5,190 nt of DNA from an uncultured Syntrophobacterales bacterium (lineage in GTDB: Bacteria; Desulfobacterota; Syntrophia; Syntrophales; UBA5619), in assembly GCA_903903205.1 (NCBI GenBank), contig CAIUXU010000206.1, positions 1 to 5,190 on the forward strand, read 5' to 3'. Every line of letters begins with the position of its first letter. Within the stretch, counting starts at the first letter, position 1. The notes beneath the pieces were generated by a model. The model ran no database searches. It had not been told where the DNA came from and saw only the letters and a program-made list of their open reading frames with translations. Of the stretch, positions 1 to 4,624 are shown piece after piece. Both the position numbers and the translations under genes were made by a program.

Positions 1-1
1 G

Positions 2-970
2 CGGGTGCGCGCCGAAGCGGTGGTGGGCAAAACCGCAGCGGACAACAACTCCCTGCGGCTGGAGGCTGAGGTTGAAGATACGGGTCCGGGCATCCCCGAC
101 GAGGAGCGCGAGCAGATATTTGATCCGTTTCAGCAGGGAGGAGGCGGCATGAAATCGGGCGGCACGGGGCTGGGGTTGGCCATAAGCCGCAGTTTCGTTG
201 AAATGATGGGCGGCAGCCTCACAGTCAAAAGTCAAGTTGGAACAGGAAGTTGTTTTCGTTTCGATCTATTGCTGACGCCGGCCGTGGAGGTAGCCGGGCG
301 GGAGAAACGGGCATCCCGGCGCATCATAAGTCTGGAAGCCGGTACCGGACCCTTTCGCATCCTGGTGGTGGACGACGCGCCGACCAACCGCGCCCTGCTT
401 GCCGCCCTGCTTCGGCCCCTGGGTTTCGAGGTTGCAGAAGCGGGTAATGGAGTTGAGGCCCTCGATATTTTTGAGAAATGGTCGCCACATGCGGTGCTCA
501 TGGATATGCGCATGCCGGTCATGGACGGTTATGAGGCTACCCGGCGGATCAAGTCCACAGAGGCAGGCCACGCCACACCGGTCATCGCCATTACGGCCAG
601 CGCCTTCGAAAATAACAGACAACTGGTCATGGCAACCGGTGTGGATGCCTATATACGAAAACCCTTCCGGGTAGAAGAAATCTGTGCGGCGCTGGGAAAA
701 TGCCTGGGGGTGCGCTATCTCTTTTCCGACGGGACGGATGAAACCATGGGCCATCCGGCGCCCGCATCCCTGACCCCGGAAGCATTGCTCGCGCTGCCGC
801 AGGAAATGATTCAGGCCATGCGGCAGGCGCTGGAGGAGGGCGACAGTCTTTGTCTGGCAGGGCTGATCGCGCAAGTGGAACAGCTTGATAGCGCCACGGC
901 CGGCGGGTTGCAGGCGTTGCTTGACCGGTATGACTACAATAGGCTTGGCCAATGGCTGGGGACATCGTAA
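2..970 (+). CDS. Hybrid sensor histidine kinase, C-terminal part (HATPase_c - receiver - helical tail), 5' truncated by window edge
   Basis: The open frame enters from the left edge, so the sensor, HisKA and N-box regions are not visible. Counting from the GTG at position 5 as residue 1, the end of a GHKL ATPase domain is seen: G1 box DTGPGI (D25), F box IFDPFQQ, and G2 box GTGLGLAIS (residues 53-61). A receiver domain follows at about 117-235, with the acidic pair D123/D124, phosphoacceptor D167 (VLMDMRMP), T197 and K219 (IRKPF), so it looks functional. The last ~65 residues (LTPEALLALP onward, ending near YDYNRLGQWL) form a helical tail of a kind I associate with hybrid kinases; it lacks an obvious Hpt histidine motif. 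The known role of the family is autophosphorylation on His and transfer to Asp. The TAA stop abuts the first palindromic repeat. The GTG at 5 is an internal valine codon, not a start. The kinase's signal and partner are unknown. Confidence 0.93.
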   Translation, partial: RVRAEAVVGKTAADNNSLRLEAEVEDTGPGIPDEEREQIFDPFQQGGGGMKSGGTGLGLAISRSFVEMMGGSLTVKSQVGTGSCFRFDLLLTPAVEVAGREKRASRRIISLEAGTGPFRILVVDDAPTNRALLAALLRPLGFEVAEAGNGVEALDIFEKWSPHAVLMDMRMPVMDGYEATRRIKSTEAGHATPVIAITASAFENNRQLVMATGVDAYIRKPFRVEEICAALGKCLGVRYLFSDGTDETMGHPAPASLTPEALLALPQEMIQAMRQALEEGDSLCLAGLIAQVEQLDSATAGGLQALLDRYDYNRLGQWLGTS

Positions 971-972
971 AT

Positions 973-1001
973 CGTCATATCGGCTTAAAGCTGGTATCCA
1001 G
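973..1001 (+). repeat. REP-like palindrome, copy 1 (direct)
   Basis: This is a 29-base unit beginning CGTCAT and ending TATCCAG. It starts just after the upstream stop codon. It forms a direct tandem with copy 2: with flanks the two are 38- and 37-base units (969-1006, 1007-1043), both running from AAATCGTCAT to CCAGACATT. The inner stem (977-997) has diverged, but in + strand RNA two changes are G-U wobbles, so the hairpin could still fold. Confidence 0.8.
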
Positions 1002-1010
1002 ACATTAAAT

Positions 1011-1038
1011 CGTCATACCGGCGGAAGCCGGTATCCAG
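1011..1038 (+). repeat. REP-like palindrome, copy 2 (direct, perfect hairpin)
   Basis: This 28-base unit contains a perfect 8-bp stem, ATACCGGC (1015-1022) and GCCGGTAT (1027-1034), closed by the GNRA-type tetraloop GGAA. Read on the minus strand it encodes the WIPASAGMT-like string that often appears as spurious protein in proteobacterial genomes carrying this repeat class. No U-run follows on the + strand, so it is not an obvious intrinsic terminator. Confidence 0.85.
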
Positions 1039-1061
1039 ACATTTCGACTTGTAAAAAAACA

Positions 1062-1089
1062 CTGGACACCGGTTTTCACCGGTGTGACG
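1062..1089 (-). repeat. REP-like palindrome, copy 3 (inverted), forming a REPIN-like pair with copy 2
   Basis: The reverse complement of this stretch matches copy 2 at 23 of 28 positions, and all five differences are transitions. It has its own 8-bp stem, ACACCGGT (1066-1073) and ACCGGTGT (1078-1085), with loop TTTC (GAAA on the other strand). Copies 2 and 3 face each other across 23 bases, the arrangement of REPINs, which are moved by RAYT transposases. No RAYT gene is in the window. The copy covers the GTG at 1084, an argument against that codon starting the next gene. Confidence 0.82.
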
Positions 1090-1095
1090 GCGATC

Positions 1096-1104
1096 AGGAA
1101 GGGG
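1096..1104 (+). promoter_or_regulatory. Ribosome-binding site that decides the start of the REC-HD-GYP gene
   Basis: AGGAAGGGG lies 9 bases before the ATG at 1114. It would touch the in-frame ATG at 1105 directly and lies downstream of the in-frame GTG at 1084, so only 1114 is well placed. Confidence 0.6.
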
Positions 1105-1113
1105 ATGGGGGTA

Positions 1114-2199
1114 ATGGATAAATTACAGGAAACCGCAAACATCATGGTGGTGGACGACACCCCGGCCAATTTGAACCTTTTGCAGAAGATGCTGCAAGAC
1201 AAAGGCTATCGTGTGCTGGCATTTCCGGATGGAAAGATGGCGCTGGCCGCCGCCGTAAGACACATGCCCGACCTCATCCTGCTGGACATCAACATGCCGG
1301 AGATGGATGGTTTCGAGGTCTGCGAACGGTTAAAGGCCGACGCAGCGCTGAAGGAGATCCCCGTGATCTTCATCAGCGCGCTTACCGAAACTGCCAACAA
1401 GGTGAAGGCTTTTTCCGTGGGCGGCGTGGATTACGTGAACAAACCCTTCCAGTTCGAGGAGGTTAACTCCCGCGTGCAGACCCACTTGCGACTACGCAAG
1501 CTTCAGCTTGAGCTGGAGAGGCACAACCTGCATCTGGAAGATATGGTTAAGGAAAAGGTCCGGGAGATCTCCGACTCGCAACTGGCGACCATCAACGCGA
1601 TATCAAAACTGGCAGAATCCCGGGACGACAACACCGGGCAGCACGTCGAACGGACGCGAACCTTTTGCAAGATCCTGGCCGAAAAACTGCGGGAGACCTC
1701 CCGCTATAAGGACAGCATAGAAGCCGCCTTCCTTGAAAACATCTATCACGCTGCGCCCCTCCATGACATTGGCAAAGTCGGCATCGCCGACAACATCCTT
1801 CTCAAGCCAGGAAAGCTCACCCTGGAGGAGTTCGAGATCATAAAGACCCACACCGTAATCGGGGCCAATACCCTGCAAATTGCGCGCAGCAAATATCCGC
1901 GAAACGCCTTAATCAACATGGGGATCGCCATTACCCACTTTCACCATGAGAAATGGGATGGCAGCGGTTACCCCGTCGGACTGGCGGGTGAGGATATCCC
2001 CCTTGCCGCCCGAATCGTGGCCGTGGCGGATGTCTATGACGCCCTGCGCTCCAAACGCCCCTACAAAGACGCCTTCACCCACGAGAAGAGCTACGCTATC
2101 ATCCGGGAAGGCAGCGGCAGCCATTTTGACCCGGCGCTGGTAGAAGCCTTCACGGCTGTGGAGTCCGAGTTTGCAAACATCCGTGCGGAGATGTGCTGA
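1114..2199 (+). CDS. Response regulator with HD-GYP domain, probable cyclic-di-GMP phosphodiesterase (RpfG-like architecture)
   Basis: This 361-residue cytoplasmic protein has an N-terminal receiver (about residues 8-125) with acidic pair D14/D15, phosphoacceptor D58 (LILLDINMPEMDG), S88 in the Thr/Ser switch position and K110 (VNKPF). A charged helical linker (about 125-160) leads to an HD-GYP domain. Its metal-site residues are all visible: E168, H177, H217-D218 (LHDIGK), K221, H246, H277-H278 and D306 (VADVYD), plus the signature DGSGYP at 282-287. HD-GYP enzymes hydrolyse c-di-GMP to pGpG or GMP, and phosphorylation of the receiver is expected to control this; with no catalytic residue missing, activity is likely. 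The ATG at 1114 is chosen for its ribosome-binding site; the upstream GTG at 1084 lies in a palindromic repeat. It ends 74 bases before the cobalamin gene. Its cognate kinase could be the protein from 2944 or the upstream hybrid kinase; the sequence does not decide. Confidence 0.95.
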   Translation: MDKLQETANIMVVDDTPANLNLLQKMLQDKGYRVLAFPDGKMALAAAVRHMPDLILLDINMPEMDGFEVCERLKADAALKEIPVIFISALTETANKVKAFSVGGVDYVNKPFQFEEVNSRVQTHLRLRKLQLELERHNLHLEDMVKEKVREISDSQLATINAISKLAESRDDNTGQHVERTRTFCKILAEKLRETSRYKDSIEAAFLENIYHAAPLHDIGKVGIADNILLKPGKLTLEEFEIIKTHTVIGANTLQIARSKYPRNALINMGIAITHFHHEKWDGSGYPVGLAGEDIPLAARIVAVADVYDALRSKRPYKDAFTHEKSYAIIREGSGSHFDPALVEAFTAVESEFANIRAEMC

Positions 2200-2201
2200 T
2201 C

Positions 2202-2207
2202 GGAGGT
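2202..2207 (+). promoter_or_regulatory. Strong Shine-Dalgarno preceding a short ORF
   Basis: GGAGGT lies 3 bases after the stop of the REC-HD-GYP gene and 7 bases before the ATG at 2215. It is 66 bases from the start of the cobalamin gene, so it cannot serve that start directly. It either drives the small ORF at 2215-2277 or is a chance match within former coding sequence. Confidence 0.45.
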
Positions 2208-2214
2208 GCCAGAA

Positions 2215-2277
2215 ATGGCAACAGCAAAGAGCAGTACGGCGCCAGCGGCGCCGAGCGCGGAAGGAATAACCGCATGA
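2215..2277 (+). CDS. Possible 20-residue small ORF, Ala/Ser/Pro-rich, overlapping the next start (ATGA)
   Basis: An ATG with a well-spaced GGAGGT opens a 20-codon frame rich in Ala, Ser, Thr and Pro (begins MATAKSSTAP). Its TGA shares bases with the ATG of the cobalamin gene (ATGA at 2274-2277). It could be a leader peptide that couples translation. It is also in the same frame as the preceding REC-HD-GYP gene, separated from it only by that gene's TGA and five sense codons. It may therefore be the remnant of a longer, flexible C-terminus cut off by a nonsense change. Its small size gives no coding statistics, so this is a tentative call. Confidence 0.3.
   Translation: MATAKSSTAPAAPSAEGITA
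2237..2253 (+). promoter_or_regulatory. GC-rich hairpin upstream of the cobalamin-protein gene
   Basis: CGGCGCC (2237-2243) and GGCGCCG (2247-2253) form a perfect 7-bp all-GC stem with a 3-base loop. It ends 7 bases before the AAGGA ribosome-binding site (2261-2265) and lies inside the possible small ORF. Without a following U-run it is not a terminator. A ribosome translating the small ORF would melt it, so it could modulate access to the next start; this is inference. Confidence 0.4.
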
Positions 2278-2951
2278 ACTTTGATATCTTTCCGAACCAA
2301 CCTTTCGCCTTCGAGGAGACTTATCGGCGTTATCTGGACGGCTTGCTGGCCAACGACCGCCATCAGTGCCGTGTGAGCTTCGAGCAATGGCTGGAGTCTA
2401 ATGCCGGGCTGCGCACGCTCTATGAGGAGCTGGTGCAGCGCTCGCTCTACGAAGTGGGTGATCTATGGGAACGGGGACGGATTTCAGTGGCCACGGAGCA
2501 CTTGGCGACAGCGATCACCGAGAGCCTGTTAAACCTGGCTTATCCCCGGCTCTTCGCTCAGCCGCGCCTGGGCAAGTCGGCGATCGTCGCCTGCGTGGCC
2601 AACGAGTATCACCAGATCGGCGGCAAAATGGTGGCCGATATCTTCGAGTTGAACGGCTGGCGCGGTTATTTCCTGGGCGCGAACACGCCCTTGCGCGACG
2701 TGATGGAACTTATTGCGGAAAAGCATCCGGACGTGGTTGCGCTTTCCGCAACCGTGCCGTTTAGTCTGGATACGCTCATCAGCGCCGTCACTGAAATCCG
2801 GGCGGCGTTCCCGGAGACGCCGATTCTCGTCGGCGGACAGGCGTTCCGCTGGGGCGGACGGGAGCGGGTCGAAGGCCTGCCCGGGGTGCGTTGCCTGATC
2901 TCCTTGAACGAACTCGAGGCGTGGATTAAGGAGCACGAGAACCATGTTTGA
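2274..2951 (+). CDS. Stand-alone cobalamin-binding protein with CarH-like photoreceptor signatures
   Basis: This 225-residue soluble protein has a four-helix cap (about residues 15-95) and a Rossmann-type B12-binding domain (about 102-222). The cap holds W65-x9-E75-H76, the W-x9-E-H motif typical of CarH/LitR adenosylcobalamin photoreceptors. The B12 domain holds E111-x-H113-x-x-G116, then 41 residues, S158-x-T160, then 26 residues, and G187-G188. This fits the CarH/CarA-type pattern, with H113 the expected lower axial cobalt ligand. The MerR-type DNA-binding domain of CarH is absent, so it must act through a partner. The residue after W65 is Glu, where Thermus CarH has the His that ligates cobalt after light exposure, so its photochemistry may differ. 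The start at 2274 has AAGGA 8 bases upstream; an in-frame GTG at 2193 would add 27 unconvincing residues. The 3' end overlaps the kinase gene by 8 bases, implying coordinated synthesis. Alternatives are a cobalamin-level sensor or a photocobilin-like protein that also binds bilin. The fold call is secure; light sensing is inferred. Confidence 0.9.
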   Translation: MNFDIFPNQPFAFEETYRRYLDGLLANDRHQCRVSFEQWLESNAGLRTLYEELVQRSLYEVGDLWERGRISVATEHLATAITESLLNLAYPRLFAQPRLGKSAIVACVANEYHQIGGKMVADIFELNGWRGYFLGANTPLRDVMELIAEKHPDVVALSATVPFSLDTLISAVTEIRAAFPETPILVGGQAFRWGGRERVEGLPGVRCLISLNELEAWIKEHENHV

Positions 2952-4092
2952 CGCCCCTTTCATCGCCGAGGCTATGCAAGCCTATGTGTTGGAGACCGCA
3001 CCCGTCCTGGCACTCTACCTTGACGCCAACCATTGCGTGGCGGGAGCCAACGCACAGGCGCGCCTGGTGCTGCGCGGCGACGCCTTTGGTCACCCGTTGG
3101 CTGAACAGATCGTAGATTTCACCCGTACCCTCGATCTTCCTTCACTTATCAGGCAGGGGGGCGCGGTTCATCGGCTCACGCTGAGCACCGTCTCGGGAAT
3201 GCCTGAGACCCTGTGCTTCCGGTTCTTCCCCTTGCCCGATGGGGCACTGGCGCTCGGAAGTCTCGACTTTCAGGAACAGCAGAAACTTCGCGACGGGGCG
3301 CTGGAGCTAAACCGTGAGTTGAACAACCTGACGCGGCAGCTCCATCAGGCCAACGCGGAACTGCGCGAGCTCAACGAGCTCAAAAACCGCTTCATCGGCA
3401 TGGCGGCGCACGACCTCCGCAAGCCCGTCGGGGTCATCATGACCTACAGCGAGTTCCTTCTCGACGAGGCCGGCGACCGTCTCGACGACGAACAACGGGG
3501 ATTTTTGCGTACCAGCCTTGCCGCCGCCGCCGGCATGAAGCGGCTGATCGACAACTTTCTCGATGTGTCCGTAATCGAGTCCGGACACCTGCGGCTGGAG
3601 CGTTCGCGCACCGCTGTGGCGGAGATTCTGGCGGGTGTGTTGCCGTTGGTCCGTCTGGTCGCCGCCAGGAAGAAGGTCGAATTGTTCACGGAGGCGGGAG
3701 ATGACGGACACCCTCTGGCCGTGGATGTTGCCAAGCTCCAGCAGGTTCTGGTCAACCTGGCAGGCAACGCCATTGAACACTCCCAAGCCGGCCAGCGCGT
3801 CTGGCTTGCGGCGCGCCGGGAAGAGACGGGACTGGTTTTCTCCGTGCGTGACGAAGGCCCCGGCATTGCGCCAGAGGATCAAAAACGGCTCTTCGCCCCT
3901 TTTGTGCGCGCCGGGACCCGCAAGACAGCCGGCGAACGCAGCGTGGGACTCGGCCTCGCCATAGCGCGGCTGGTAGTCGAGGCCCACGGCGGTCACATCT
4001 GGGTGGAGAGCAAACCGGACCACGGCTCGACCTTTTTCGTAACCTTGCCGACGGAGGAAGGGGGCGAACGACCGTGCGCAACGATCAGTTAA
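2944..4092 (+). CDS. Cytoplasmic sensor histidine kinase (PAS-like - coiled coil - HisKA - HATPase_c)
   Basis: This 382-residue protein has no membrane segment or signal peptide. Residues about 12-108 look like a divergent PAS domain (LYLDANHCVAGANAQA; FRFFPLPDG). Residues about 110-148 form a coiled coil rich in Leu, Glu, Asn and Gln. The HisKA domain carries the phospho-acceptor H156 in HDLRKPVGV, a variant of the common HELRTP form. The ATPase domain shows the N box with N271 and N275 (NLAGNAIEHS), G1 D303-EGPGI, an F region (LFAPFVRAG) and G2 GLGLAIARL (335-343). All catalytic features are present, so it should autophosphorylate. Its ATG lies within the last codons of the cobalamin gene, with AAGGAG at 2928-2933, so the two are translationally linked. 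The lack of transmembrane sensing suits an input delivered by a soluble partner, most simply the cobalamin protein (inference). No receiver is fused to it; candidate acceptors are the HD-GYP regulator and the REC domain encoded from 4621. Confidence 0.95.
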   Translation: MFDAPFIAEAMQAYVLETAPVLALYLDANHCVAGANAQARLVLRGDAFGHPLAEQIVDFTRTLDLPSLIRQGGAVHRLTLSTVSGMPETLCFRFFPLPDGALALGSLDFQEQQKLRDGALELNRELNNLTRQLHQANAELRELNELKNRFIGMAAHDLRKPVGVIMTYSEFLLDEAGDRLDDEQRGFLRTSLAAAAGMKRLIDNFLDVSVIESGHLRLERSRTAVAEILAGVLPLVRLVAARKKVELFTEAGDDGHPLAVDVAKLQQVLVNLAGNAIEHSQAGQRVWLAARREETGLVFSVRDEGPGIAPEDQKRLFAPFVRAGTRKTAGERSVGLGLAIARLVVEAHGGHIWVESKPDHGSTFFVTLPTEEGGERPCATIS

Positions 4093-4122
4093 CCGTCATT
4101 GTGAATCCCGATACAACCTGCT

Positions 4123-4130
4123 TAAGGAGG
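4123..4130 (+). promoter_or_regulatory. Near-consensus ribosome-binding site of the 162-residue protein
   Basis: TAAGGAGG lies 5 bases before the ATG at 4136, the best Shine-Dalgarno in the window, and it fixes that start. It suggests stronger translation of this gene than of the signalling enzymes around it. Confidence 0.75.
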
Positions 4131-4135
4131 CGCCC

Positions 4136-4624
4136 ATGAACCTGCAATACCTGTTACAGACCGCGAAACAACTCCGTCAACCGTCCGCCCCCGCGGGCGT
4201 CGAATTTGTGGCCTCGCAGGATAGCCTGGCCGAGGAACTCAACCGCCGGATGTCTGCCCGTCCGGACTTGGAGAAACTGATCGGCGCCGGGAACCTGGCG
4301 ATGATGCAGGACAACAGCCGCAACTTCTGCCGGTTCATGGGCGCGATGTTCCGATCTTATGAGCCGGAAGTGCTTGCACAGACTGCACTGTGGGTTTTCC
4401 GGGCCTACCGCTCACACGGGTTCAAAACCACCTACTGGCCCGCGAACCTGGATACGTTTGTCGAAATCGCCCGCGACCGTCTCGCCCCCGCCGCCTTCGA
4501 TGAGATCTACCCGTTCTTCCAGTGGCTCATCGTCAACATACCAACCTTTGTGACCATCAGCGATGGGCAACTGGCGGACACCGTCCCGCCAGAACCCAGC
4601 CATGGTACGGGGAAACAGCCATGA
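4136..4624 (+). CDS. Uncharacterised 162-residue helical protein of the signalling operon
   Basis: I cannot assign this to a named family with confidence. The sequence looks mostly alpha-helical and soluble, without a signal peptide, membrane segment or known catalytic motif. It has an N-terminal helical part (1-40), a central stretch with LIGAGNLAMMQDNSRNF (49-65), an aromatic-rich core with FRAYRSHGF and TYWPANLDTF (88-108), a helix ending FFQW (127-130), and a hydrophilic Pro/Gly-rich tail. Single Cys (C65) and few His (H94, H155) are the only obvious ligand-type residues. It sits 43 bases after the kinase with a strong ribosome-binding site and overlaps the next gene by ATGA, so it is co-translated with the REC-PAS protein. 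It may be an adaptor or ligand-binding partner of the flanking kinase/receiver pair; a globin-like or RsbR-N-like fold is possible but unproven. It is a real gene by start, codon use and position. Confidence 0.85.
   Translation: MNLQYLLQTAKQLRQPSAPAGVEFVASQDSLAEELNRRMSARPDLEKLIGAGNLAMMQDNSRNFCRFMGAMFRSYEPEVLAQTALWVFRAYRSHGFKTTYWPANLDTFVEIARDRLAPAAFDEIYPFFQWLIVNIPTFVTISDGQLADTVPPEPSHGTGKQP

Noticed and set aside
266..952. 228-codon open frame on the minus strand
   Set aside because: It lies wholly opposite the hybrid kinase, whose domain motifs are unmistakable; its translation shows no recognisable motif and is a high-GC shadow.
1053..1085. Intrinsic terminator on the minus strand (hairpin of copy 3 followed by seven T)
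   Set aside because: No minus-strand gene to the right would need it, six bases separate stem and T-run, and the hairpin is explained by the repeat family.
1084..1113. GTG 1084 or ATG 1105 as start of the REC-HD-GYP gene
   Set aside because: GTG 1084 lies in repeat copy 3 with no ribosome-binding site; ATG 1105 directly abuts AGGAAGGGG, which is correctly spaced only for 1114.
1005..1202. Minus-strand frame ending in a WIPASAGMT-like string
   Set aside because: The string is the translation of the palindromic repeat, a known source of spurious proteins; the rest is antisense to the HD-GYP regulator.
2193..2273. GTG 2193 as start of the cobalamin protein
   Set aside because: GGAG is only 2 bases away, the 27 extra residues are Gly/Asn/Arg-rich and unlike the fold, and ATG 2274 has a well-spaced AAGGA.
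2200..2273. Cobalamin riboswitch ahead of the B12-protein gene
   Set aside because: The gap is only 74 bases, no B12-box-like sequence was recognised, and a riboswitch aptamer would not fit.
3307..4023. 238-codon open frame on the minus strand
   Set aside because: It is antisense to the HisKA/ATPase region of the kinase; long antisense frames are common in GC-rich genes and no motif is seen.
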